Source: Bacteroidota bacterium
GTDB taxonomy: Bacteria; Bacteroidota; Bacteroidia; Bacteroidales; UBA932
Length of the DNA stretch: 64,000 nt
Direction of reading: 5' to 3'
NCBI GenBank assembly: GCA_029567375.1
Contig: JAKQLB010000283.1
Coordinates: 1-64,000 of the forward strand
Shown: positions 25,837-34,460 of the stretch, one piece after another
Layout of the letters: each line of letters begins with the position of its first letter
How positions within the stretch are numbered: position 1 is the stretch's first letter
Notes under the pieces: generated by a model
What the model saw: the letters and a program-made list of their open reading frames with translations, nothing else
The model's database searches: none
Told to the model about the DNA's origin: nothing
Position numbers and translations under genes: made by a program

Positions 25837-27036
25837 ATGAAATTAGTAACGGGATTCAAGATAGCAATTCTCATTTCCTTTTTACTGTTAAGCATCGGAA
25901 TGGTAAGTGCAATTGGAGATAAAATTGCGTTTATGTCGGATAGTGCGGGTAATTTTGACATCTGGGTGATGGATGCTGACGGAAGCAACAAGGTGCAGTT
26001 GACTACCAATCCAGGATGGGATGGGCACCCCGACTGGTCACCAGATGGAACGAAAATTATGTACGTGGCTCGCACCGATTGGTCTTATGACATCTGGGTG
26101 ATGGATCCCGACGGTAGCAACAAGGTGCAGTTGACCACCGAACCGGGGTTCGAATATGCTCCCGACTGGTCACCAGATGGCTCGAAGATTGCGTTCGGGG
26201 CGGATTATGACAGCGATCCAGATACCCGTGATGATATCTGGGTAATGAACGCAGACGGAACAAACCCGGTGCGGCTGACAACTGATCCGGAACAGGACGT
26301 AAATCCCAGCTGGTCACCAGATGGCACGAAGATTGCGTTTGAATCGTATCGTGGCAGCCAGTGGGAAGTCTGGGTAATGAACGCAGACGGAACAAACCAG
26401 GCGCAATTGACCAACGATCCAGTTGCTGCCGGGGGACCTGAATGGTCTCCTGATGGTACGAAAATTGCGTTTGGTTCGTTTTTCTCTAACAACTGTGATG
26501 TCTGGGTCATGGATACCGATGGTAGCAATCTTATCCAGGTGACCACTCACGAGTATAACGATGTCGACATAGGCTGGTCTCCGGATGGTAAAAAAATTGT
26601 ATACGCGTCATATGGCTATGATGACGATTGGGACATCTGGGTAACCGATGCGGATGGAAGTAATCCTCCGGTCCAACTCACTTTCGATCCGTCCTATGAC
26701 TATTCTCCAACCTGGTTCGGGATACCAAATTCCTTTGAAGACCAGATCGAGGACATCCAAGAGTATTTTGGTGATGCGATTACCTCCGGAGCGTTAGTGG
26801 GTATGGGCTCAACTGAGACATCGGCGGCAGGGAAGCTGAATGCTCTTGAGAACATGCTGGAACAGGCTGAGTATCTCATCGACATCGGTGATATTGAGGG
26901 TGCATGTGCACAACTTCATAGTGCATATGAAAAGACAGATGGTGTAATGCCACCACCCGACTTTGTTACAGGTTCCGCAGCCGAAGAGCTGGCAACGATG
27001 ATTCAGGATCTTATGGATGGTCTAGGATGTGAATAA
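25837..27036 (+). CDS. Secreted TolB-like beta-propeller protein
   Basis: 399 residues from the ATG at 25837 (AGAGGT seven bases upstream). A signal peptide (FKIAILISFLLLSIGMVSA) is followed by seven repeats of about 42-47 residues with the WD40-like/TolB pattern PDWSPDGTKIAF and DIWVMNADGTN..QLT, the number expected for a closed propeller. The last 100 residues form a helical domain with LENMLEQAEYLIDIGDIEGA, like the FIMAH tail of the PKD protein. It should act as an extracellular binding protein. Candidate RNA element 2 lies in its leader. Confidence 0.9.
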   Translation: MKLVTGFKIAILISFLLLSIGMVSAIGDKIAFMSDSAGNFDIWVMDADGSNKVQLTTNPGWDGHPDWSPDGTKIMYVARTDWSYDIWVMDPDGSNKVQLTTEPGFEYAPDWSPDGSKIAFGADYDSDPDTRDDIWVMNADGTNPVRLTTDPEQDVNPSWSPDGTKIAFESYRGSQWEVWVMNADGTNQAQLTNDPVAAGGPEWSPDGTKIAFGSFFSNNCDVWVMDTDGSNLIQVTTHEYNDVDIGWSPDGKKIVYASYGYDDDWDIWVTDADGSNPPVQLTFDPSYDYSPTWFGIPNSFEDQIEDIQEYFGDAITSGALVGMGSTETSAAGKLNALENMLEQAEYLIDIGDIEGACAQLHSAYEKTDGVMPPPDFVTGSAAEELATMIQDLMDGLGCE

Positions 27037-27055
27037 GTAAATCCCCTTCCCATTT

Positions 27056-27208
27056 TTATACAACAGGATCGACGTACCCCTCCCAGCGTTCACATATTAA
27101 TCGGGCATCATCGCGTTCGCACTTAAATTTTCGACAGAACAGAATTTTCCCCTCGTCATCTTCACGGAGAAAAATTTGGCGATACTCACATCCTGTGCAT
27201 GGGTTCAT
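27056..27208 (-). CDS. Small four-to-six-cysteine protein, 50 aa
   Basis: The ATG at 27208 follows an excellent AAGGAGGGG site. The protein starts MNPCTGCEYRQIFLREDDEG and continues ILFCRKFKCERDD and LICERWEGYVDPVV. Cysteines are arranged C-x2-C, C-x4-C and one more, which suits binding of zinc or an iron-sulfur cluster. It ends tail to tail with the propeller gene. Function unknown. Confidence 0.65.
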   Translation of the reverse strand: MNPCTGCEYRQIFLREDDEGKILFCRKFKCERDDARLICERWEGYVDPVV

Positions 27209-27471
27209 TCGGTAAGTCCCCTCCTTCTTAATGTGGGGAATTGTTTTCTAAGTCTTCCCCTGTTTCTCATACCTTCTCATTTTTTTATTGGATTATCTAG
27301 GGTATAGTACTATTTTTGCCACCAATCTTTCTCATTAATCACCTCGGAGAATATACCGTTGGTGGAGTTCTCAGATCTATGCAAAAAAAAGGATACACCA
27401 TTCAATATGAATAATAGGAAATGTATGTGCTCGATTTCGCCCCATCGCATCTAGGGGGACGCCACAGCGGC

Positions 27472-27497
27472 GGGGGTTAGCCGAAGGCGCAACCCCC
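27472..27497. other. Strong GC hairpin
   Basis: GGGGGTT (27472-27478) pairs with AACCCCC (27491-27497) around a 12-base loop, in a GC-rich patch between AT-rich sequences and at least 450 bases from either neighbouring start. There is no T run, so it is not a classical terminator. It may be a leftover of a palindromic repeat. Confidence 0.4.
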
Positions 27498-27957
27498 AGG
27501 AGCGTTTTGAAAGACATGAAACACTTTGAAGGATAAAAAAATTTGTGGATGAAATGCCACTATACCCTTATCTAAACCTGAAGAACCTTTTCCCGGATAA
27601 TTCGGGATCTTTTTACCGGTTCAGTATTCCTGCTCATGTCAACGCATTGGATTGACCCCACTTTCTCCCTGCATATACCGCAATGCCATATCCCTCAGCA
27701 TCTCACTTCGTATCATGCAAGAAACTCACTGGTGTAGCCGGGAGAACAGATTTGAGAATTTCGGGATTATCCCGATCGCCCTTCTCCCCTGCAAAAGGGA
27801 GGCCTGCGAGGAGTGGGAAGCCGGGCCGATGAAACAATGTATTCATCTGGTCCGGGTAGAGAATGGAAGGCGGCTCTAGGATTCACCGATGCCATGGCGG
27901 GTGTCCACTCACCCCTAATGGTGAGAGCGGGTCGGCTGAATAGGAACAACTATCCGG

Positions 27958-28128
27958 GTGAAGTGTTTCCGATGTGGCAACAATCCGGATGTTGCGTTGT
28001 CCTGGTGCTCACCCATGAATGAAAAAGAGACGAGGGAGGCCAGTCAATCCAGGCATCTTCTGACTGGCCACTTCCTTCCAACCTTCACCAATTTCCGCGG
28101 GCTGCCTGCACCTTATGTTGTCCGATAA
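27958..28128 (+). CDS. Small zinc-finger-like protein, 56 aa
   Basis: GTG at 27958 opens VKCFRCGNNPDVALSWCSPM, a C-x2-C plus a later cysteine, then a helical stretch with SQSRHLLTGHFLPTFTNF whose two histidines could complete a metal site, and a stop at 28126. An AGGA lies 12 bases upstream. A degenerate partial copy at 12985-13088 shows that it is a mobile or duplicated family. The function is unknown; start assignment is uncertain. Confidence 0.5.
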   Translation: MKCFRCGNNPDVALSWCSPMNEKETREASQSRHLLTGHFLPTFTNFRGLPAPYVVR

Positions 28129-28253
28129 GGTGCGGCGAGTACTGCTTTTGCTGGGCGGTATTTAACCGGGATCGCTGCACGAGGTGAAAGTGGGACCACC
28201 CGATACAAAAACCGAGGGATCATGACGATCCTTTTCCCAGGGTGCCGGAACCT

Positions 28254-28769
28254 TCACCCAATCCCGGACTGGATCGCGGTCGCCAGTCTCTCCGGCTGGA
28301 GCGACCCGAGCAGGAACGACCTCCCGCCTTCCAGCGTGACCTGCACTCCCCTGTTCCCCGAGACATTGTAGGCCATCCCCTTCCTCCCTATCCGGATTCC
28401 CCAACCCCCATACTCAATGATAGGCCGGTAGGTAATAGCCTCTGCTTCGGCAATAGTGGCAAGGGGGAATTCCCGCCACTGGAGATGGAGGGGGAACAGA
28501 CGAAACCGGAGGTCAGTCTGGGTGACCTGGACCTCGAGTCTCATCACGAGGAACCAGACCGGGAAGATGATCCCGAATATCACCAGTAGAGCAAGCACCA
28601 GGATGTCGGGGCCCGGGTTTGTCCCGAATGGCTCCCCTATCACGATCTGCAGGAGAAAGGAATACCATGCGAGTATGGCGATGAACCCGACGAGCAAGAG
28701 GATCCAGATCTGCCGGAATCGCTGCTCTTCACGATACACCACGTTATCTCCAGGGGAATCCCGGGTCAT
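28254..28769 (-). CDS. Membrane protein with PH-like cytoplasmic domain
   Basis: 171 residues: two membrane helices (IWILLLVGFIAILAWYSFLL and DILVLALLVIFGIIFPVWFL) followed by a beta domain with LRFRLFPLHLQWREFPLATI, YGGWGIRIGRKGMAYNVSGN and a closing GGRSFLLGSLQPERLATAI. The strand-rich C-terminus is like bacterial PH domains; the GGWGIR and G.NRGV turns recall the DUF6141-type proteins (from memory, unverified). Function unknown. Monocistronic. Confidence 0.75.
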   Translation of the reverse strand: MTRDSPGDNVVYREEQRFRQIWILLLVGFIAILAWYSFLLQIVIGEPFGTNPGPDILVLALLVIFGIIFPVWFLVMRLEVQVTQTDLRFRLFPLHLQWREFPLATIAEAEAITYRPIIEYGGWGIRIGRKGMAYNVSGNRGVQVTLEGGRSFLLGSLQPERLATAIQSGIG

Positions 28770-29005
28770 GCTACAAGAGTCGGTGTTCTCCGGCCAAAGG
28801 ATTTTTGATCCGGATGGTTTTCGTTATACAGTCTCTGATGGCTCAAAAATTCCTTACCTAATTATCTTAAAACCGATATATATTAGGATCATATTCAAAA
28901 TTCCTTTTTACCTCCTCCATTTCTTTGATTAAGTCCCTCAATACCACCCAATAAATGTTTTTTTTCATCTAAATCAAACCAAAAATATTACTGATGGGTT
29001 CCCGA

Positions 29006-29641
29006 TTACAGAATCTCCCATACCACCGTAACACTGTCAGTACCACTTACTTCGCTGGGAGTGATATCCGGTGACGCTCGAGGGGATATTTCATTCAGTT
29101 CGTTTACGAAGGTCCCCATGAACTGGACCTCCCGCCAGTTATACTCAACCGAGAGAATCTGCCCGATCGAGATCCCCGATGCAGCAGCGATGGTTTCGGC
29201 ATTCATCTTAGCCGTTCTGACCGCATCCTCAAGGATTGCTTTCCGGAATCGGTCTTTGTCTTTTACTTCGAAGGCAATGCTCATCTTTGCCGTGCTGGCA
29301 CTTTGTGCGAGGGTATCGAGAATGGCATTCAATCGCTCACGGTTGAGGTCCAGCTTCAGGAACAGCTTGTGATGGGACAGGTAGCCATTGAATACCTGTT
29401 TCCTCCGCTTATCATCGTACACATAATCCGGTTTGACTGAAAAATCGGTTGTCTTCAATGCTTTTTTCTCTATTCCAAAGGATTCGAGTTCTTTTCTGAG
29501 GGTATCAACCCGGGAGTTCATCGAGAGGATGCACTCTTCGTATTCCATGTTCCGCTCTTCGATATCGAAGCTCAGTACCACCAGATCGGGTTCGGCAGTG
29601 ACGGTTCCCTGCCCGGTGACACGGAGGACTCTTTTTTTCAT
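29006..29641 (-). CDS. SIMPL-domain (DUF541) protein
   Basis: 211 residues from the ATG at 29641, because family members begin directly with VTGQGTVTAEPDLVVLSFDI. Also visible are YEECILSMNSRVDTLRKELE, TTDFSVKPDYVYDDKRRKQV, GYLSHHKLFLKL, the AVRTAKMNAETIAAASGISI segment and the closing strand SVTVVWEIL. SIMPL proteins are named from a mouse signalling protein; microbial members are often exported and their role is unclear. No signal peptide is seen here. A 247-bp internal piece recurs at 30073-30319. Confidence 0.88.
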   Translation of the reverse strand: MKKRVLRVTGQGTVTAEPDLVVLSFDIEERNMEYEECILSMNSRVDTLRKELESFGIEKKALKTTDFSVKPDYVYDDKRRKQVFNGYLSHHKLFLKLDLNRERLNAILDTLAQSASTAKMSIAFEVKDKDRFRKAILEDAVRTAKMNAETIAAASGISIGQILSVEYNWREVQFMGTFVNELNEISPRASPDITPSEVSGTDSVTVVWEIL

Positions 29642-29884
29642 AGGTAACAGGAACAATCCTGGTGAGATATACATTGTGAAATAATCCACCATTTCAGGTC
29701 GCGGGAACAAGAGAGAGCACGAGAACGACATTCATTGGTTCAGGAGTTATTCGGTCTGTTCCGCCAGGAAGTCTTCTTCTGTCCCGGGGCTTCTCTCTTG
29801 CCCCGTCTCTGTTACAACAACAGATTTATCATGCGATTGATCCACCAGAATGTGATTACGAAAGGAAGAAGGGGGCATGTGGGT

Positions 29885-30073
29885 ATGAAGGAAATCCCGG
29901 CGATGAAAGCACACGCCATTGCAATCGCCGCACGGGCAGCAACCGAAGCCCATTGGGGGCAAACGAGGAAGGATAAAACCACCCCCTATATTGTCCATCC
30001 CGAGCGGGTGGCAGCGTGTGTCGGGCGATGCGGTGGGGACCATGTGGGGATGATCGCGGCCTGGCTCCATGAC
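29885..30073 (+). pseudogene. N-terminal remnant of an HD-hydrolase paralogue
   Basis: The ATG at 29885 opens a frame with AIAIAARAATEAHWGQTRKD, PYIVHPERVAACVGRCGGDH and MIAAWLHD, closely matching residues 7-60 of the intact HD gene at 6632. It ends exactly at the HD motif, where an unrelated duplicated SIMPL fragment begins. The catalytic ED pair and the rest are missing, so it cannot work. Confidence 0.85.
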
Positions 30074-30319
30074 AATCGCTCACGGTTGAGGTCCAGCTTC
30101 AGGAAGAGCGTGTGATGGGACAGGTAGCCATTGAATACCTGTTTCCTCCGCTTATCATCGTACACGTAATCCGGTTTGACTGAAAAATCGGTTGTCTTCA
30201 ATGCTTTTTTCTCTATCCCCAAGGACTCGAGTTCTTTTCTGATGGTATCAACCCTGGAGTTCATCGAGAGGATATACTCTTCGTATACCATCTTCCGCTC
30301 TTCGATATCGAAGCTCAGT
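30073..30319 (-). pseudogene. 247-bp duplicated SIMPL gene fragment
   Basis: Matches 29330-29576 without indels, with a small number of substitutions. Read on the minus strand it encodes RVDTIRKELESLGIEKKALK and flanking SIMPL sequence, but neither end of the gene is present. One boundary falls exactly at the end of the HD remnant, the other at the start of AT-rich island DNA. Confidence 0.9.
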
Positions 30320-30377
30320 GACAATTTATTAAATTCTAGAAATCTATTTGTCGAATTTATGAAAATACTAATAGTAA

Positions 30378-30929
30378 ATGAAAAAAGAGATTTCGTGTGT
30401 AATAATTCTTGGAAGTCGATTATTATCCTCCACAATACATGATGAACTAAAAGGGAGAATGGATATTGGTATTTTTTTATTCAATAAAATAAATGCTGAT
30501 TATCTTATATTAAGCGGTGGAAAAACTAATTCTGATATTCCCTACTCTGAAGCTGAGGTTATGTATTCTTACTTAGATTCAAAATTAAATAAATCTAAAA
30601 TTATCATAGAAGATAAATCCTTGGATACAATCGGCAATGCTTTTTTTACAAGATTAATTTTTGAAAATATTCGATCAATAAATAAAGGCTATATTGTTAG
30701 TTCATGTTACCATCAAAGAAGAGCTGAGTATATTTTTCGAGTATGTTTTGGTACAAAATATTGGTTAGATTTTAATTATTGCGATAATTTTCCTATTTTA
30801 TATGATAATGAGAAACAGAAATACAGATGGGCAAAAAAATTATTTTTTAATATTGAACCAGGTAATGTTAATCAGATTAAGGACAGATTACAGAAAAACC
30901 ATTATTTATATAAAAATTTGGTCCTTTGA
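30378..30929 (+). CDS. YdcF/DUF218-family protein
   Basis: 183 residues with the DUF218 pattern: VIILGSRLLSSTIHDELKGR, DYLILSGGKTNSDIPYSEAE, IIIEDKSLDTIGNAFFTRLI and IVSSCYHQRRAEYIFRVCF. The family has a Rossmann-like fold; YdcF binds SAM and SanA/DUF218 proteins take part in envelope processes, but no single reaction is established. Unlike many members, it has no membrane anchor. Very AT-rich, marking the start of the accessory island. Confidence 0.8.
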   Translation: MKKEISCVIILGSRLLSSTIHDELKGRMDIGIFLFNKINADYLILSGGKTNSDIPYSEAEVMYSYLDSKLNKSKIIIEDKSLDTIGNAFFTRLIFENIRSINKGYIVSSCYHQRRAEYIFRVCFGTKYWLDFNYCDNFPILYDNEKQKYRWAKKLFFNIEPGNVNQIKDRLQKNHYLYKNLVL

Positions 30930-31051
30930 GGTTCCATAAATTGAAATATCCGAAATATCCACAATATTTCTCTTACAGTAAATTCAACTATATTATTAGA
31001 AGTTAACATTTTGAATTATAACTTTTAATAACAATAATAATTATAGATTTT

Positions 31052-31609
31052 TTGATTGAAGGTTATACTTTGACTCCTGATGCAAATATTGGACTTATTG
31101 TTGTGGGATTGATTGCAGCTTTAATCGCAATTCTATCTTTTCATGAATATAGAAAATCTAGACGAATCGCCATTCTTTCGAATATCTATGAAAGAATTGA
31201 AGAAACAAGTAAAGAACGTGAAATTATTTTTAATGAGCAGGATTATCTAAGGAATATTTCCGAAGAAGAATTTAAAAAATTGAAAAAAAATAAGCGACTG
31301 TATTCCGCTATAAAAAAGGTTTTAAATTGTTATGAATACGTTGGATTACTTGTTAAACAGCGATTGATTGAAGAAGAAAAGATATTAGAGAAAGAAAGTC
31401 AAACAATAATCTCTATTTGGGAAATTAATCATAAGTTTGTTGACTTTTCTAGACGAGAACGGTGCAGTGCCGAAAATAAGTTTAGTTTTTATGCAATGTA
31501 TTTTCAGGATCTTTATATTAAAGCAAAGTACTATCAAGCTATAAATAAGCAAAAGTGGGAGGAATGGCAAGACTTAGTTGAAAAAACTGAAATTAACTTT
31601 AGAGAATAA
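31052..31609 (+). CDS. Single-helix membrane protein, DUF4760-like
   Basis: 185 residues from TTG at 31052. One membrane helix (NIGLIVVGLIAALIAILSF) near the N-terminus is followed by a basic stretch (YRKSRRI) and a long helical cytoplasmic part with KVLNCYEYVGLLVKQRLIEE. That arrangement and the N-C-Y-E-Y-V-G motif are typical of DUF4760-type proteins (from memory, unverified). Function unknown; AT-rich. Confidence 0.6.
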   Translation: MIEGYTLTPDANIGLIVVGLIAALIAILSFHEYRKSRRIAILSNIYERIEETSKEREIIFNEQDYLRNISEEEFKKLKKNKRLYSAIKKVLNCYEYVGLLVKQRLIEEEKILEKESQTIISIWEINHKFVDFSRRERCSAENKFSFYAMYFQDLYIKAKYYQAINKQKWEEWQDLVEKTEINFRE

Positions 31610-31634
31610 TATAAAATCCCAATTCTCCCCATTT

Positions 31635-32846
31635 TTACCAAAAATCCTGGGTGGCAATATAATTACTCCCATCGTAAGCAACACCTATCCCAATATGGCT
31701 GTACTGGGAATGTAAAATGTTATTTCGATGGCCATTTCCCTGACAGGCATCATGGTTCATCCAGGCATCCATCATTGCATCAGCCACGCCACCAGCTGAA
31801 TTGGGTACCTGGATGGTTTCGGTGGGACAGTTAAACATGACCATCCCTGTCGGCATCTCAGCGATATTTTCTCCTATCCCTTCGGAGTACCATCCACCTG
31901 CGAGTTCCTTGTGAACTGAATATCCCTGTCGAATAGCTCTTTGAGTGGGATCCTCTCCCTGTGAATTGACATGGCCAATATAGTCATTGCGAGCCATATC
32001 CTCACTGTGATCTCGTGCTATGGTAGCTAGTCTGTCATCCCAGATGAGAGGGGGAACTCCCTGGGCAGACCTTTCATTGTTGGTTAAAGACAGGATTTGT
32101 CGTTCAATTTCAAGGATATTCACTTTTTGAACTGAGTATCGTGCTGTAGTAGATGGGGGGGCAGAGGAAATGGCTGAGGTTATCGTAATTCGTGGCTCTT
32201 TTGAAGTCTGTTCTCCCGATGAGGTCCAATCCCTGTCGGGGATATGGGCGACGTCCATAATCCCGCCATCCCATGCGATGGGGTACCGATTTTCCACTTC
32301 ACTATACCGGAGCCATTCCGCATTCGTTTTGCCGTTTGTATACCAGCCTTTACTTGATGCCTCCAGAGAGACGTTCTTCACATAATATTGTCCTTCAAAA
32401 TTATTGGTGATAATCGCCATTCCTTCACTTCCTGAACTGTCCGTGGCAATATTACCCATTTTGTATTTTCCGGTATACGGTTGAAGGGAACTCTCAGCAA
32501 ACGAATCCGAACTGATATTTTGAGGTGGAACGGTCTGGTTAATGGGAGGAATAATATTCTCAAAGAATCCAGGTTGTGAGTATAAGAAGAATCCTGCAAT
32601 GCACAAAACTACAATAATCAGAGCCGGCGTTAGGCTCTGGGGTCTCGGGTGTCGTATTTTTTGATTATACCTCCTCCAGCAGCGAATCTGGAGATTACCC
32701 CTTCTGTCTCGGTTATAGAGGATTTTATAAGAAATGGACTCGTCGTGGAAAACCTTCACCAGTTTGGTTTTAATGCGAAAATTATGAGGATGCCACTCTC
32801 TTTTTAGCCAGTCAGGAAGATCATTGAACCGAATAGACTTCCACAT
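31635..32846 (-). CDS. Membrane-anchored CAP/SCP-domain protein
   Basis: 403 residues. A basic cytoplasmic head (residues 1-70) is followed by one membrane helix (LTPALIIVVLCIAGFFLYS). A beta-rich spacer with FEGQYYVKNVSLEASSKGWY comes next, then a CAP domain from about residue 250: ILSLTNNERSAQGVPPLIWD, LATIARDHSEDMARNDYIGH, the GENIAE motif and HRNNILHSQYSHIGIGVAYD. The CAP histidines and acids in HSEDM and GENIAE are present. CAP proteins are secreted and have varied roles; the archaeal role is unknown. Confidence 0.88.
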   Translation of the reverse strand: MWKSIRFNDLPDWLKREWHPHNFRIKTKLVKVFHDESISYKILYNRDRRGNLQIRCWRRYNQKIRHPRPQSLTPALIIVVLCIAGFFLYSQPGFFENIIPPINQTVPPQNISSDSFAESSLQPYTGKYKMGNIATDSSGSEGMAIITNNFEGQYYVKNVSLEASSKGWYTNGKTNAEWLRYSEVENRYPIAWDGGIMDVAHIPDRDWTSSGEQTSKEPRITITSAISSAPPSTTARYSVQKVNILEIERQILSLTNNERSAQGVPPLIWDDRLATIARDHSEDMARNDYIGHVNSQGEDPTQRAIRQGYSVHKELAGGWYSEGIGENIAEMPTGMVMFNCPTETIQVPNSAGGVADAMMDAWMNHDACQGNGHRNNILHSQYSHIGIGVAYDGSNYIATQDFW

Positions 32847-32909
32847 TTAATGATTCGGAGAGTGTTTTTTAGTGGACTACGATAAGAATTATCAAACGAA
32901 TGTTCACCA

Positions 32910-33104
32910 TCAGAATGAGGAAATATCATTTGAATTACTTTTCAGTTCTAACAATGCCCAGACCGCCTCTTCATTTTCTTTCGTAAGTCTCTTCAAAATT
33001 CTCCCCTTCTCGTCCAAGATTTGAATGGATCGTTCAGAAATCTGGACAGGGCCAATCAGTTTTCTTCTCTTTTTCCAGTTTGTCCAATTCATTGAAATTT
33101 CCAC
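32910..33104 (-). CDS. Small hypothetical protein, 64 aa
   Basis: GTG at 33104 opens a charged, Lys/Glu-rich frame with NWTNWKKRRKLIGPVQISER and ILDEKGRILKRLTKENEEAV. Codon use matches island genes and no low-complexity signal is seen. No binding site or family is recognised. The plus strand also has a shorter open frame here, so support is modest. Confidence 0.4.
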   Translation of the reverse strand: MEISMNWTNWKKRRKLIGPVQISERSIQILDEKGRILKRLTKENEEAVWALLELKSNSNDISSF

Positions 33105-33199
33105 ATTCTTTCAACTCCGAGATCCGGCTTTTATTGAAATTGATAAAATACAATCAAAAGAGCATAATCTTATCCTTGTAAAAGATAACAAAATTCTCT

Positions 33200-34327
33200 A
33201 TGCCTGGAGTGATTTTTCTCATTGAAGGGGAAAAATTGATAGAATTGAGGGAGGAACAATACGATTCTGAAGACCTTCTCCAGAGGTTACTGGAAGACTA
33301 TCCTAAAATCCTTGCAGGCGACCAGATAAATACGGAATTTCCTCGGAGGTGGTTACTAATCTCCAGGGAAATAGGTGTGCCCGATGATCAAAACGGGTCA
33401 AACCGATGGTCCCTCGATCATCTTTTCATTGATCAGGAAGGGATACCTACCTTCGTTGAAGTGAAACGGAGTACAGATACAAGGGCACGGCGCGAAGTGG
33501 TAGCACAAATGCTCGATTACGCTGCAAATGGCGTTGAATATTGGAATATCCCTGAAATTAAAGTTCAATTCGAATTACGATGCTCTAGAAACGGCAAAAA
33601 TCCTTCCGATGTTGTAAAAGACGCTCTGGGTCCAGAAGTTGAATACGACACGATATGGACCTTGATGGAAAATAATCTTAAAAACCGAAAAATACGCCTC
33701 CTCTTTGTTGCCGATGAAATTCCCAAGGAATTGAAAAGGATCGTTGAATTCCTCAACGAAGAAATGGAAGATGTTGAGGTCCTTGCGGTTGAAGTCAAAC
33801 AATACACCGGAGAACATCTTAAAACACTCGTACCAAGGATTATCGGTCAGACCAGCGAGGCTGAGCAGAAAAAGGCTGTTCCGAATCGTCCGTGGAATGC
33901 GCAGAGTTTTATCGATGAATTGGGAAAGAAAGGCTCACTTAAGGACGTAGATGTTGTAAAAAAAATCCTTAAGTGGGTCGATGAAACGAATCTAAAAATT
34001 TGGTGGGGGAGAGGGGGCCAATCGGGATCATTCTATCCGTTAATTGATCTTGTTGGAGGGTACGACCAGATTTTTGGAGTGTGGACTTATGGAAAAATCG
34101 AGATTGAATTCCAGTGGATGAGTAGAGCGGTCGAAAATAAAATCTTGTTATCATTCCTTCACAAGCTGAATGAAATTCCTGGCGTTTCTCTTTCTGATAA
34201 TTCTCTTAAGGGAAGACCGTCATTTCCGATATCCGTTCTCCATAGTGATGAGCAGTATTCAAAATTCATCAATGCGATTCTGTCGTTTGTGCAGGAAGTC
34301 CGCGAGAAATGTCAAGAACCTGACTGA
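33200..34327 (+). CDS. PD-(D/E)XK nuclease-like protein
   Basis: 375 residues. The nuclease core is near residues 50-105: GVPDDQNGSNRWSLDHLFID supplies the acid and IPTFVEVKRSTDTRARREVV the E-x-K, followed by the helix AQMLDYAANGVEYW. The middle part predicts alpha/beta (IRLLFVADEIPKELKRIVEF) and a C-terminal domain carries IKVQFEL/KIEIEFQWM strands. The arrangement is like NucS/DUF91-type DNA-end nucleases and the restriction-like proteins of defence islands. Substrate unproven. It starts the cluster of nuclease genes. Confidence 0.75.
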   Translation: MPGVIFLIEGEKLIELREEQYDSEDLLQRLLEDYPKILAGDQINTEFPRRWLLISREIGVPDDQNGSNRWSLDHLFIDQEGIPTFVEVKRSTDTRARREVVAQMLDYAANGVEYWNIPEIKVQFELRCSRNGKNPSDVVKDALGPEVEYDTIWTLMENNLKNRKIRLLFVADEIPKELKRIVEFLNEEMEDVEVLAVEVKQYTGEHLKTLVPRIIGQTSEAEQKKAVPNRPWNAQSFIDELGKKGSLKDVDVVKKILKWVDETNLKIWWGRGGQSGSFYPLIDLVGGYDQIFGVWTYGKIEIEFQWMSRAVENKILLSFLHKLNEIPGVSLSDNSLKGRPSFPISVLHSDEQYSKFINAILSFVQEVREKCQEPD

Positions 34328-34460
34328 AAGTACCATAATTACCAAATTCTCTTATATCAGGATGTACCTCCAGACTGGTGAGAGTCAATCTATCATTATG
34401 TTCACTGAAAATTGCAACCGATTTTTATTATGTAGAATAGAATCAGAGAGGTTATAACCA

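Noticed and set aside
27209-27957. Frames between 27.2 and 27.95 kb
   Set aside because: No coding signature, only a GC hairpin; the 750 bases contain nothing else I can support.
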